A stretch of DNA of 51,830 bases from Nocardia anaemiae NBRC 100462 (GCF_001612725.1 NZ_BDAZ01000075.1:1-51830); one strand, 5' to 3'. Numbered from the stretch's first letter, positions 1 to 8,343 are shown. Numbers and translations are program-made. The notes: a model not told the origin generated them from the letters alone.

Positions 1-331
1 GTTCGGCGTCGGTGAGCGAACCGGGCTGCCGATTCGGACGCTCGATCTTCTGCGTGGACTGCGCGCCGGGCGGGGCGTTATCGGGTAGTGGCCTGCCCTG
101 TGGCGGACGCCCCTGTGGCGGCGGGACTGGCCGACGCGGCGGCTGTGGACCACGCGGCTCACCGGGATAACCCGCCTGCGGCGGCCGCGGACCACCTGGA
201 CCTGGCCGACCCGGTGGGGGACCGGCCGGTCGCTGACCGGGATACGGGTTCGGAGGCTGTGGTGAACTTCGCTGAGTGCGGCCGCCGTGCGGTTCATCGC
301 CGTAGGGGGAAGTCTCGTAGGGCGAATTCAC
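1..331 (-). CDS. PonA1-type class A penicillin-binding protein, N-terminal part only (runs off the left edge)
   Basis: The minus-strand frame is open from 331 to the window edge and encodes an extremely proline/glycine/arginine-rich segment (PPPGRPGPGGPRPPQ and similar) without a membrane segment so far. I chose the GTG at 331 because a GGAG lies 9 nt upstream; an in-frame ATG at 346 overlaps that site. The call comes mainly from context: in mycobacteria the DUF5318 gene (Rv0049) directly precedes ponA1, and PonA1 proteins carry a long proline-rich cytoplasmic N-terminus before the single membrane anchor. The transglycosylase and transpeptidase domains lie outside the window, so this is inference. 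It could instead be another proline-rich membrane protein. Confidence 0.55.
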   Translation of the reverse strand, partial: MNSPYETSPYGDEPHGGRTQRSSPQPPNPYPGQRPAGPPPGRPGPGGPRPPQAGYPGEPRGPQPPRRPVPPPQGRPPQGRPLPDNAPPGAQSTQKIERPNRQPGSLTDAE

Positions 332-443
332 TGACAAGATCTCCATAACTCGTAATGGTCTGCGGGGCACAGTGCGGCGACTATCGCCGCGGCGGACACG
401 TCGAGGCTCCGCGTGTCACCCGACGGGCAGATGACCTGGCACA

Positions 444-932
444 TCATTCGGCTGCGGTGCGCCGGTTGGCCCTGGTGCCCGTGCGGCGCCGCGTCGGCGA
501 CGGAGCGGTACCGAGCACATAGGACTGCACCAGATGATTCCAGCTGCAGCTCCGGCATACCTCGACGACATGGACCGAGAACTCTTCGCGAGTCTCGGCG
601 AGGCGTATCAATTCCTCTGGTGTGCGAGCCGATCCCGCCATCGGGCCGAGGCCATCGCCGTAGACCCAGGATACGAGCGTCAATTGCTCTTTCCGGCAGA
701 TCGGGCATGTGACCTCGCTCCCCCGACCGTGGAACTTCGCCGCACGTAAAAGGTAGGGATTGGCATCACAAACCTCGGCGACATCGACACGGCCCGCATA
801 GACGTCAGCGAGCAGCGACCGACGCTTGAGAGCGTAGTCGACCACCTGTCGCTGAATTCGCACGAGAACCAGAGTAGCGGGGCCGAGCGCGAGCCGCGCT
901 GGGCCGTGCGGGATCGACCGACCGGTATTCAT
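444..932 (-). CDS. DUF5318 family protein (Rv0049-like)
   Basis: A 162-residue soluble protein of unknown function. The segment QRQVVDYALKRRSLLADVY followed by EVCDANPYLLRAAKFHG, CPICRKEQLTLVSWVYGD and VEVCRSCSWNHL matches my memory of M. tuberculosis Rv0049. The two CxxC pairs (CPIC and CRSC) suggest a zinc ribbon of about 40 residues between them. The ATG at 932 gives a 23-residue poorly conserved extension; an in-frame GTG at 863, just before RIQRQVVDY, is the likelier start by comparison with the family. It lies upstream of the proline-rich putative ponA1 in the same orientation, as in mycobacteria, so a link to cell-wall synthesis is plausible but unproven. Confidence 0.85.
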   Translation of the reverse strand: MNTGRSIPHGPARLALGPATLVLVRIQRQVVDYALKRRSLLADVYAGRVDVAEVCDANPYLLRAAKFHGRGSEVTCPICRKEQLTLVSWVYGDGLGPMAGSARTPEELIRLAETREEFSVHVVEVCRSCSWNHLVQSYVLGTAPSPTRRRTGTRANRRTAAE

Positions 933-977
933 TGTTGAACTGGGCCGTTACCGACGTCGACGGATTACGATTTCCCC

Positions 978-2105
978 GTGTCCCCCGCTACATCCGGGCG
1001 GTCGACGGCAGCATCCGGACGTATGCGCGCGCGTGACCTAGACCGTGCCAACGCGTCCAGTGTGCTGGATGCGGCCTACGCCGAAGGGCAGCTCGGCGCC
1101 GATGAATATCGCGACCGTACGGCGCAGGCGCAGGCGGCGAAGACCGTCGGTGAGCTCGCCGGTCTCGTGGCCGATCTGCAATCGCCGACGGCCGTGCGCG
1201 ATCTGATGCCGACAGCGCCGACGCGAAATCCCTTGCGTCGCCCTGTGTCCAATGGAAGTTACCCGAGTCACACTCGGGCCCGTGACACCGATCGCGCCAC
1301 AACCGGCGATCTGCTCGACAGTGCCCGTCGCGACGGTCAGCTCACCGAGGAGGAGCATCAGACCCTCAGCGAATTGGCGCAGGGGGCCAAGACACTCGGC
1401 GACCTGGCCGACCTGGTCGATGACCTGCAACGGCCGACCGATGCGCCATTGCCGCCGACACCGCCCAGATCGAACCGCCGACGGTTGTATGTGATCGGGG
1501 TGTGCGCCGCTTCGGTGTGCGCCGCCGTCGCCGCTTTCACGCTGACCGGTGGCGTCGCGACATCCGATGCACCGCATGCCGCTTCGGTCGCCGCCGCGCC
1601 CGATCTCGGCACGGTGCAACCGGTGGTGGTGGCGACGCCGAATCTGCTCACCCGCGAAGGCATTACGCACTTCCTGGCGAAATACCGCGAGAAGTTCGGC
1701 GATCTGCAGGCCGACGAGCTGACCCTGCACGACGAATTCGCGACCGTTGCGCGCGCGGTACCCGGTCAGCCGAATCGGCAGATTCGCTACGACTACCGTG
1801 GCGGATTCGTGCCGAGCGGTGGTGCGGTCAGCCGCAAGACCGATACGCCCGCCGCCGATCTGGCGCAGCTCGATGTCGCGGCACTGTCCGATTTGCTGGC
1901 AACCGCGCCCACCGCGCTGACGGTGCCGAACGGGGTTGTCACGCATATGGAGGTAGGAGTCGACACCGGCGGCTATGGCTCGTTTGGCGTTGTGAAGGGG
2001 GCGACGATTGTGCGGATCTTCGCGGGCAATCAGTTCAACGAGTCCGGGTATTTCCTGCTCACGCCAGCGGGGCAGGTTGTTCGCGCCTGGCCGTTCAAAG
2101 GGTGA
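978..2105 (+). CDS. Membrane protein with two DUF1707 domains
   Basis: A 375-residue protein starting at GTG. Residues about 16-70 (MRARDLDRANASSVLDAAY...) and about 98-150 (TRARDTDRATTGDLLDSAR...) are two copies of DUF1707, the 'R.SD.DRE....L..A...GRL...E..ER...A..A.T..EL..L..DL' module often found at the N-terminus of actinobacterial membrane proteins. One hydrophobic segment follows (about 165-190, VIGVCAASVCAAVAAF), then about 185 residues predicted outside the cell, including DELTLHDEFATVARAVPGQ. No enzyme motif is visible. The downstream gene shares the same layout, so this pair looks like a duplication. Function unknown. Confidence 0.85.
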   Translation: MSPATSGRSTAASGRMRARDLDRANASSVLDAAYAEGQLGADEYRDRTAQAQAAKTVGELAGLVADLQSPTAVRDLMPTAPTRNPLRRPVSNGSYPSHTRARDTDRATTGDLLDSARRDGQLTEEEHQTLSELAQGAKTLGDLADLVDDLQRPTDAPLPPTPPRSNRRRLYVIGVCAASVCAAVAAFTLTGGVATSDAPHAASVAAAPDLGTVQPVVVATPNLLTREGITHFLAKYREKFGDLQADELTLHDEFATVARAVPGQPNRQIRYDYRGGFVPSGGAVSRKTDTPAADLAQLDVAALSDLLATAPTALTVPNGVVTHMEVGVDTGGYGSFGVVKGATIVRIFAGNQFNESGYFLLTPAGQVVRAWPFKG

Positions 2106-2111
2106 CGGTTG

Positions 2112-2906
2112 ATGGCGACGACGCGCTATGGCGCAATACGGGCCCGCGACACCGATCGTGCAGATGTCTGCGGTCTGCTCGACGCGGCGTTGGCCGACGG
2201 TCAGCTCACCGAGGACGAACATGCGCAGCGCACCGCGAAGGCGATGCGCGCCAAGGCATTCGGTGAGTTGGACGAACTCATCGGCGATCTGCAGATTCCA
2301 CAGAATATGGCGGATGCCCCGGTGATCCGCATCGATCGCCGTCGACCGCGGCGTTGGGTCGCGCCGGTGGCGTTCATCGCCGGTGCGGCGGTCATCGGCG
2401 CAGCGGTGGGCGGCATCGCGAGCTGCGCCTCGGGACCGTTCGGGCGGTCCGAAGATGTGCCGTCGCTGACCTTGGGGTCCGGTTTGGCGTACTTCATCGA
2501 CGAATACCGCGCCGAGTTCGGCGATACGAAGGTCGACGAGGTCACCCTGTATTCCGGCTACGCGATTTTCGAGCGGCAAGCGCCGGGCAATTCGACCGTG
2601 ACCGCCGAATACCGCTACGACGGAGACTTCCACGATTACGGCAGTAGCGATGGCCGCAAAGCCGATGTGCGCACCTTCGATCTCGCGAGCGTAGATCTGC
2701 GTGCCATCGCCGGGCTGCTGGCCGGTGCGCCGCAATCGATCAAGACACCGGGCGGCGTCATCACACACGCCTCGATCGAATACCCGCCCGGCGGCCGCAG
2801 CGATTCCGACCCCACCGTCGCGATCTACGCAAGAAACCAAGCAGGCGCCACAGGCTACCTGACCGCAACCCTCTCCGGCGAACCCCTCCAAGTCTTCCCA
2901 CCCTGA
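2112..2906 (+). CDS. DUF1707 membrane protein, paralogue of the upstream gene
   Basis: A 264-residue protein that starts 6 nt after the stop of the upstream gene (TTG at 2109 immediately followed by ATG at 2112). It has one DUF1707 domain at about residues 5-62 (AIRARDTDRADVCGLLDAAL), a hydrophobic segment at about 78-98 (APVAFIAGAAVIGAAVGGIA) and a C-terminal exported domain. That domain shares the layout of its neighbour, for example DEYRAEFGDTKVDEVTLYSGYAIF against AKYREKFGDLQADELTLHDEFATV. The two genes are almost certainly cotranscribed and arose by duplication, the first having an extra DUF1707 copy. No known catalytic motif. Function unknown. Confidence 0.85.
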   Translation: MATTRYGAIRARDTDRADVCGLLDAALADGQLTEDEHAQRTAKAMRAKAFGELDELIGDLQIPQNMADAPVIRIDRRRPRRWVAPVAFIAGAAVIGAAVGGIASCASGPFGRSEDVPSLTLGSGLAYFIDEYRAEFGDTKVDEVTLYSGYAIFERQAPGNSTVTAEYRYDGDFHDYGSSDGRKADVRTFDLASVDLRAIAGLLAGAPQSIKTPGGVITHASIEYPPGGRSDSDPTVAIYARNQAGATGYLTATLSGEPLQVFPP

Positions 2907-3011
2907 CGTTCGGTTATTCGAGAATGCGCTCATGCAGGTGCGCTCTCGACGTTCGCCCGCATGGAAGATCGCCTGTCGGAGACCAACCTTGGCCGCTGCT
3001 CGTGGGGTGGG

Positions 3012-3043
3012 GAGCCGGGCCTGGGATTTTCCTGGCCCGGCTC
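3012..3043. terminator. Bidirectional hairpin terminator between DUF1707 gene and ino1
   Basis: Perfect 10-bp stem GAGCCGGGCC / GGCCCGGCTC with a 12-nt loop, lying between two convergent genes that end at 2906 (+) and 3059 (-). There is no U-tract, as is usual in high-GC actinobacteria. Confidence 0.7.
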
Positions 3044-3058
3044 GTCCGGGGGGAGCGG

Positions 3059-4159
3059 TTATTCGGCGCCGATGATGAATGCTTCGAGCTGAGTACGAGC
3101 GATATCGTCGGCCAGCTGCTTCGGCGGGGACTTCATCAGGTAGGCCGAGGCCGGGATGACGGGGCCGCCGATACCGCGGTCCTTGGCGATCTTCGCCGCG
3201 CGCACCGCGTCGATGATGATGCCCGCCGAGTTCGGCGAGTCCCACACCTCGAGCTTGTACTCCAGGTTCAGCGGCACATCACCGAAGGCGCGACCCTCCA
3301 GGCGCACATAGGCCCACTTGCGGTCGTCGAGCCAGCCGACGTGATCGGACGGGCCGATGTGCACATCGTTGGCGCCGAGTTCCTTCTTCAGGTTGCTGGT
3401 GACGGCCTGGGTCTTGGAGATCTTCTTCGACTCCAGGCGCTCGCGCTCGAGCATGTTCTTGAAGTCCATATTGCCGCCGACATTCAGCTGCATGGTGCGG
3501 TCGAGCTGCACGCCGCGGTCCTCGAACAGCTTGGCCATCACCCGGTGAGTGATGGTCGCGCCGACCTGGCTCTTGATGTCGTCACCGACGATGGGAACGC
3601 CTGCCTTGGTGAACTTTTCGGCCCACACCGGATCGGAGGCGATGAACACCGGCAGCGCGTTGACGAAGGCGACGCCCGCGTCGATGGCGCACTGGGCGTA
3701 GAACTTGTCCGCCTCTTCCGAGCCGACGGGCAGGTAGGAGACCAGGACGTCGACCTTGTTGTCCTTCAGCACCTTCACGACGTCGACCGGCTCGGCCTCG
3801 GACAGCTCGATGGTCTCGGCGTAGTACTTGCCGATACCGTCCAGCGTCGGACCGCGTTGCACGACAACGTCGCTCGGCGGCACATCGGAGATCTTGATGG
3901 TGTTGTTCTCGCTGGCGAAGATCGCCTCGGCCAGGTCGAAGCCGACCTTCTTGGCGTCGACGTCGAACGCGGCGACGAATTTGACATCGCGCACGTGATA
4001 CCGGCCGAACCTGACATGCATGAGGCCGGGGACGGTGGAGGTCTCGTCCGCGTCCTTGTAGTACTGCACGCCCTGAACCAGCGAGGAAGCGCAGTTACCG
4101 ACGCCTACGATGGCGACGCGGACTTCGGTGGCGTTGTCAGCCTTGTTGTCTTCACTCAT
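3059..4159 (-). CDS. ino1: Inositol-3-phosphate synthase (myo-inositol-1-phosphate synthase)
   Basis: Converts glucose 6-phosphate to inositol 3-phosphate with NAD+ as recycled cofactor. This is the first step to phosphatidylinositol, mannosides, lipoarabinomannan and mycothiol. The 366-residue length matches the actinobacterial enzyme. Visible signatures are the Rossmann start VRVAIVGVGNCASSLVQG, SYLPVGSEEADKFYAQ, the long GVPIVGDDIKSQVGAT block, and LNVGGNMDFKNM. I start at the ATG at 4159, which precedes MSEDNKADNATEVRVAIVG; an extension to 4213 is Arg-rich and unlikely. The start overlaps the 3' end of the PadR gene by 8 nt, so the two are translationally coupled and probably share the palindromic operator upstream of padR. 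Confidence 0.96.
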   Translation of the reverse strand: MSEDNKADNATEVRVAIVGVGNCASSLVQGVQYYKDADETSTVPGLMHVRFGRYHVRDVKFVAAFDVDAKKVGFDLAEAIFASENNTIKISDVPPSDVVVQRGPTLDGIGKYYAETIELSEAEPVDVVKVLKDNKVDVLVSYLPVGSEEADKFYAQCAIDAGVAFVNALPVFIASDPVWAEKFTKAGVPIVGDDIKSQVGATITHRVMAKLFEDRGVQLDRTMQLNVGGNMDFKNMLERERLESKKISKTQAVTSNLKKELGANDVHIGPSDHVGWLDDRKWAYVRLEGRAFGDVPLNLEYKLEVWDSPNSAGIIIDAVRAAKIAKDRGIGGPVIPASAYLMKSPPKQLADDIARTQLEAFIIGAE

Positions 4160-4706
4160 GGCCGATATTTCCCTCTTTCTGTGGTGCCGCCTTCGTCGAT
4201 TGCTCCGCCGCAATCAACTCGTTGAGCCAGCGCACTTCGCGCTCGCTTGATTCCAGACCGAGCTGGTGGAGCTGGCGGGTGTAGCGATCCAGCGAGCCAC
4301 TGGCCTTCTTGATCGCCTCCCGCAGACCCTCTCGGCGCTCCTCGACCTGCCGTCGCCTGCCCTCCAGAATCCGCATCCGCGCTTCCGCGGGGGTGCGGCT
4401 GAAAAACGCCAGGTGGACGCCGAAGCCGTCGTCGGTGTAGTTCTGTGGTCCGGTATCGGCGAGCAATTCGGTGAACCGCTCCCGCCCGGACGGTGTCAGT
4501 TGATAGACCCGTCGCGCACGACGGGTGACGCCCGCGACGTTCTCCTCGGCGATCAGCCCATCGGTCTGCATGCGACGCAGCGTCGGATAGAGCGATCCGT
4601 AGGAGAAGGCCCGAAACGGCCCGAGCAATCCGGTCAGCCGCTTGCGCAGCTCGTATCCGTGCATGGGCGCTTCGAGGAGCAGCCCGAGGATTGCCAGCTC
4701 GAGCAT
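4152..4706 (-). CDS. PadR-family transcriptional regulator
   Basis: A 184-residue PadR repressor. Residues 1-75 form the winged helix (MLELAILGLLLEAPMHGYEL, then FRAFSYGSLYPTLRRMQTDG and the wing RRARRVYQLTPSGRERF). The C-terminus (about 110-180) is a charged helical dimerisation arm (RRRQVEERREGLREAIKKAS). It overlaps the ino1 start by 8 nt. M. tuberculosis has the same neighbour pair (Rv0047c-Rv0046c). A perfect inverted repeat at 4763-4779, 57 nt before the ATG, is the obvious autoregulatory site and would also control ino1. The effector is unknown. Confidence 0.93.
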   Translation of the reverse strand: MLELAILGLLLEAPMHGYELRKRLTGLLGPFRAFSYGSLYPTLRRMQTDGLIAEENVAGVTRRARRVYQLTPSGRERFTELLADTGPQNYTDDGFGVHLAFFSRTPAEARMRILEGRRRQVEERREGLREAIKKASGSLDRYTRQLHQLGLESSEREVRWLNELIAAEQSTKAAPQKEGNIGHE

Positions 4707-4762
4707 CGGGCTTCACCCCCTGACTGTGTATTCAGACCTAACCGATGGATGCGACTTCCCAC

Positions 4763-4779
4763 TATATCGGAGCGATATA
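4763..4779. promoter_or_regulatory. Probable PadR operator
   Basis: Perfect 7-bp inverted repeat TATATCG-GAG-CGATATA in an AT-rich patch of otherwise GC-rich DNA, 57 nt upstream of the padR start. PadR dimers typically bind such ATAT-rich palindromes in their own promoters. The site probably overlaps the promoter of the padR-ino1 operon. Confidence 0.7.
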
Positions 4780-4881
4780 AACGTGCATAGTCGTCGGCGA
4801 TACAAAGGACTGTTTGCGCAGGTAGGGATGGTTGATCGGCCAGCGCGATCGCTAACCCGCGACCGTCCGGCAGAGCAGAAA

Positions 4882-4914
4882 GCCCCGCCGCCTCGAATTC
4901 GACAGCGGCGGGGC
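4882..4914 (-). terminator. Hairpin terminator after the effector-binding-domain gene pair
   Basis: Perfect 10-bp stem GCCCCGCCGC / GCGGCGGGGC with a 13-nt loop, 25 nt downstream of the minus-strand stop at 4939. It separates that operon from padR. Confidence 0.7.
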
Positions 4915-4938
4915 ATCTTGGATCAGCTTCGGCGAACC

Positions 4939-5364
4939 TCAGTCCAGCGAGACGTACACCTCGACCGAGGTCGGCCCCGTATAGCGCTCGAGTTCGGCGG
5001 TGTGCGAGCGGGTGATGGTGCCCGCGCTCTCGGCCTTGCGGACCTGCGCCCATGCGGTGCGCAGCAGATCGTAGGGCTTGTCGGAGACAACGAATTTCGC
5101 GTAGCGCCCGGACGGGACGCGGGTCAGCACATCACCGGCATCCATATCGTCCATCTCGGCGATCTCGTAGCCCAGAATCGCGACGGCGTGATCGTTCTGG
5201 CCGATATAGGCCGCGACCCGCGGCACATTCTTCTCCCGCGCCAGATACCGGTCCCAGGTGAAGTTCACCAGGTCCAGGTCGCGGGCGGTCACCTCGCGTC
5301 CGGCCAGCGGGACGGTGAGTCCGGCGACCAGGCTTTCGTCCAATGTGACAATTTCGAAGTCCAC
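4939..5364 (-). CDS. Stand-alone effector-binding (GyrI/AraC_E_bind-like) domain protein
   Basis: A 141-residue protein from a GTG start, with no DNA-binding domain. The whole chain looks like the bacterial transcription-activator effector-binding fold (GyrI-like/Cass2-like): an opening strand with LVAGLTVPL, a central IGQNDHAVAILGYEIAEMDDMDAGDVLTRVPSGRYAKFVV and the closing ELERYTGPTSVEVYVSLD. Related proteins bind small hydrophobic or cationic molecules. It begins 8 nt after the stop of a paralogue, so both are in one operon. Because no HTH is present, its role may be ligand sequestration, hydrolysis or partnering with an unlinked regulator. The fold call is moderately sure; the function is unknown. 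Confidence 0.75.
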   Translation of the reverse strand: MDFEIVTLDESLVAGLTVPLAGREVTARDLDLVNFTWDRYLAREKNVPRVAAYIGQNDHAVAILGYEIAEMDDMDAGDVLTRVPSGRYAKFVVSDKPYDLLRTAWAQVRKAESAGTITRSHTAELERYTGPTSVEVYVSLD

Positions 5365-5372
5365 AGCTGTTC

Positions 5373-5831
5373 CTAACCGTCGACCGGTTCGTCTGCCAGC
5401 GCCACGAATACTTCGGCCGTGCGCGCGTCCGGATAATGTTCCACGTCACCGGTATAGGCGCGCACCAATCGTCCGGCGGCCTCGGCATCCCATACCGCGC
5501 GCCAGATGGTCACGATGGTGTCGCCGAGATTGTCGCCGCTGAGCGTGAATCGGGCGAACCGTCCCGCGGGCACCCGCGCCAACACGTCGCCAGGTAGCAG
5601 ATCCGCGAGGGTGTGGCAGCGGTAGCCGACGATATGTGTCAGGTAGGAGTTGATCTCCGGCGCGTGGTCCACATACGCGGTCGTCGGCGGGCCGGGCAGC
5701 TTGCGGGCCAGATTGCGTTTCCACGCCTCCTCGACCTTGGCGCGGCGCGGTCCCTCGACCGCGAGCGCCGGGCTGCGCAGCACTGTGCCCGCCACGAGCG
5801 TCTCGGGACGGTCAACGACATTGAAATCCAC
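5373..5831 (-). CDS. Second stand-alone effector-binding (GyrI/AraC_E_bind-like) domain protein
   Basis: A 152-residue paralogue of the next gene, with the same order of elements: VDFNVVDRPETLVAGTVLRS, YVDHAPEINSYLTHIVGYRC, LPGDVLARVPAGRFARFTLSG and VEHYPDARTAEVFVALADE. I chose the GTG at 5831 because it aligns with the neighbour's MDFEIVTLDESL start and has an AGGGG upstream; a longer frame to 5960 adds 43 unlike residues. The duplicated, divergent pair without DNA-binding domains suggests two ligand specificities or a heterodimer. Confidence 0.72.
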   Translation of the reverse strand: MDFNVVDRPETLVAGTVLRSPALAVEGPRRAKVEEAWKRNLARKLPGPPTTAYVDHAPEINSYLTHIVGYRCHTLADLLPGDVLARVPAGRFARFTLSGDNLGDTIVTIWRAVWDAEAAGRLVRAYTGDVEHYPDARTAEVFVALADEPVDG

Positions 5832-6093
5832 CGGCGTGCCCCTATGTCTAGTCTGTCTCCAATTGGCGGCGCTCCGGGCCCCCGTGGCCGCGGAAGCTAC
5901 TTCCGGGCCTGACGCTCGCGCCGCGTGTCGTCGCTCGAGCGCATATCCTTCCTCATCCATCTCACGACGTCGGCGTCGGCCTGGTTTGGTTCCGGCGCGC
6001 CGCGCTCAGTTCACTCTGGCCAACGATGCTGCCACGTCATCCGTTCCCATGGCCCCGGTCGGCACACATTCATAGCGAAACAAAAAGTTTGAT

Positions 6094-8343
6094 TCATCCG
6101 GGCACCGGAATGCTGAATCCGGGGAAGATTTCGACTTCCTTTGTGGGCTCGGGGGCGGGCGGGATGATGATCACCGGTGCCGTGGAGGTGCTGGACGGCG
6201 GGTTCAGGATGTCGTAGCTGCCGCCGGAGGGTTTGCTCGTGGTCGGCTGACTGCCTTGTGCCGCTGACGCCGAGAACTGCTCGATCGGCGTGCCGTCGAG
6301 CGCGCCGTCCATCACCTGCTTCCAGATATCGGCGGGCAGGCCGGAGCCGTAGATGTCGGTGCCGCGCGCGGTCTCGATCGGCTGGGACTGTTCGGTGCCG
6401 ACCCACACCGCCGTGGACAGTGATGGGGTGAAGCCGATCATCCACGCGTCCTTGTTCTCTTTCGACTCGCCGAGTTGAGTGGTGCCGGTCTTGGCGGCCG
6501 AGGGTCGACCGCCGGACAGACTGTGCCCGTTGGAATACGCGGCGATCGGGATCATCGCCTCGGTGGTGCTGTCGGCAATGCCGCGCGGGATGCGCTGTTG
6601 GCCGGACGGGAGTTGCTTGCCTACCTGGTGGTCGGGTGCGCCCCGATCCAGCAGGACCCGGCCGTCGCCCGTGACCACCCGCTGCACGAAGTAGGGCTGA
6701 TGGTAGACACCGGAATTGGCGATCGTCGCATAGGCCGAGGCCATATCGATGGGGCGAACCAGATACTGGCCCAAGACGATTCCGTTGAGCGGTCGCCCCC
6801 CTTCCTCGGTGAGAGTTTTACCGGCGACCCCCGGAATCTCCTCCGGGATTCCGGCCTGATGGGCGGCATCGGCAATTGCCTTGGGGCCGTCGAACATCGA
6901 CATGGTCAGCCGATAGAAACTGGTGTTGAGTGAGCGTTTCAGCGCCTCGGCCATGCTGCACTTGCCGCATGATTCGCCATCCACATTGGTGATCATGGTG
7001 CCGCGATCGGTCACCGGTGAACTGTCGAGCGTCCGGGTGAGCGGAATGTTCTGCTGCAGTGCCGCGATCACTGCGAAGACCTTGAACGCGGAGCCGGTCT
7101 GCAAGGGCGCCTGCGCGAAATCGAAGCCGATACCGTCGGCGCCGCCATAGTAGGCGCGCACCGCACCGGAACGCGGGTCGATCGATACGACCGCGCCACG
7201 CAGTTCCGGCGGCTGCGGGTCGAGGCGGTCGTGGATCGCGTCGAGTGCGGCCTGCTGGGCCTTGGTATCGATGGTGGTGGTGATCTGCAATGCCCCGGTA
7301 TTGAGTTCGCGCTCGCTGATGCCCGCACTGCGCATTTCCCGCAGCACCTGGCTGCGGATCAGGCCCTCCGGCCCGCGGGCCGCGTTGATGTCCGGGATTT
7401 CGGTGATCGGGACGATCTGCGGGAATACCGTCGCATCACGCTCGCCGGGCGCGAGCGTGCCCATCTCGACCATGCCGTCGAGCACGTACTTCCAGCGCGT
7501 CGTCAGCTCGGTGAGATGGGTCTCCGGATCCAGGATCGACGGCGTGCGGATGACCGAGGCCAGCACCGCGCCTTCGGCGAGCGTCAGTTGCGGTACCGGC
7601 TTGTTGAAATAGGCCTTGGCGGCCGCCGAGATCCCGTACGCGCCGCGCCCGTAATAGATGGTGTTGAGATAGGCGGCGAGGATGTCGTCCTTACTCCATT
7701 GCCGCGCCATCTTGGCCGCGATGATCAGCTCGCGCATCTTCCGGGTCAAGGTGCGTTCGGAGCCGAGAAAGGCATTCTTCACATACTGCTGAGTGATGGT
7801 GGAACCGCCGCCCGCATCCTCTTTGCCGAGGACATTGTCCCGCGCGGCGCGCAGGAATCCGCTGGCCGAATAGCCGGGATTGGTATAGAAGTTGCGGTCC
7901 TCGGCCGAGAGCACCGCATCACGCACCGGCTTCGGCACATCCGAGAGCGGTACCGGAATCCGATTGCCATCCGGCGGAACGACCTTCGCGATCACTGTGG
8001 TGCCGTCGGAGGCGAGGATGGTGGCGATCTGATTGCTCTGCACCGAATCGGGATCCGGGATTTCGGCGCTCCAGTAGACCAGCACGAACAGCAGCGACGG
8101 CACCGCGACGAAGGTGATGAACAGGGCGAGCAGTAGCCGTCGGAAGCGTTCGCCCCGGGTGCGCTGCGGACGATTGGCCGGTGTCGGTTGCGGCCGGACC
8201 GATTTCGCGGAACCGGGCGGTCGGGGCCAGTCCTTGCGTCGTGACGTGCCGGTGTTGTGCTCGCTGAACCCCGCCACCGAGGCATAGGGCGCCGGGATCG
8301 TTTTGCCCCCACGTCGCCGCTTGCCGAACGAGCTCACGATCAT
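6094..8343 (-). CDS. Class A penicillin-binding protein (PonA1-type glycosyltransferase/transpeptidase)
   Basis: Bifunctional peptidoglycan synthase of about 749 residues: Arg-rich cytoplasmic tail, one membrane anchor at about 70-90, then GT51 glycosyltransferase and transpeptidase domains outside the membrane. Glycosyltransferase motifs are EDRNFYTNPG (catalytic Glu near 148), GGSTITQQYVKN, RKMRELIIAAK and DILAAYLNTIYYGRGAYG. Transpeptidase motifs are SAFK (Ser near 418), SLN (near 471-473) and KTGT (near 618). A short Pro-rich tail lacks a PASTA domain. The ATG at 8343 touches a GGAGGAG; the in-frame GTG at 8337 has better spacing and may be the true start. It closely resembles mycobacterial PonA1, although a second PonA1 candidate lies at the left edge of the window. 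Confidence 0.93.
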   Translation of the reverse strand: MIVSSFGKRRRGGKTIPAPYASVAGFSEHNTGTSRRKDWPRPPGSAKSVRPQPTPANRPQRTRGERFRRLLLALFITFVAVPSLLFVLVYWSAEIPDPDSVQSNQIATILASDGTTVIAKVVPPDGNRIPVPLSDVPKPVRDAVLSAEDRNFYTNPGYSASGFLRAARDNVLGKEDAGGGSTITQQYVKNAFLGSERTLTRKMRELIIAAKMARQWSKDDILAAYLNTIYYGRGAYGISAAAKAYFNKPVPQLTLAEGAVLASVIRTPSILDPETHLTELTTRWKYVLDGMVEMGTLAPGERDATVFPQIVPITEIPDINAARGPEGLIRSQVLREMRSAGISERELNTGALQITTTIDTKAQQAALDAIHDRLDPQPPELRGAVVSIDPRSGAVRAYYGGADGIGFDFAQAPLQTGSAFKVFAVIAALQQNIPLTRTLDSSPVTDRGTMITNVDGESCGKCSMAEALKRSLNTSFYRLTMSMFDGPKAIADAAHQAGIPEEIPGVAGKTLTEEGGRPLNGIVLGQYLVRPIDMASAYATIANSGVYHQPYFVQRVVTGDGRVLLDRGAPDHQVGKQLPSGQQRIPRGIADSTTEAMIPIAAYSNGHSLSGGRPSAAKTGTTQLGESKENKDAWMIGFTPSLSTAVWVGTEQSQPIETARGTDIYGSGLPADIWKQVMDGALDGTPIEQFSASAAQGSQPTTSKPSGGSYDILNPPSSTSTAPVIIIPPAPEPTKEVEIFPGFSIPVPG

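Noticed and set aside
1038..3245. 735-codon minus-strand open frame
   Set aside because: Antisense to the two DUF1707 genes; no domain, and those genes are clearly real on the plus strand.
2924..4225. 433-codon plus-strand open frame
   Set aside because: Antisense to ino1, which has unmistakable inositol-phosphate synthase motifs.
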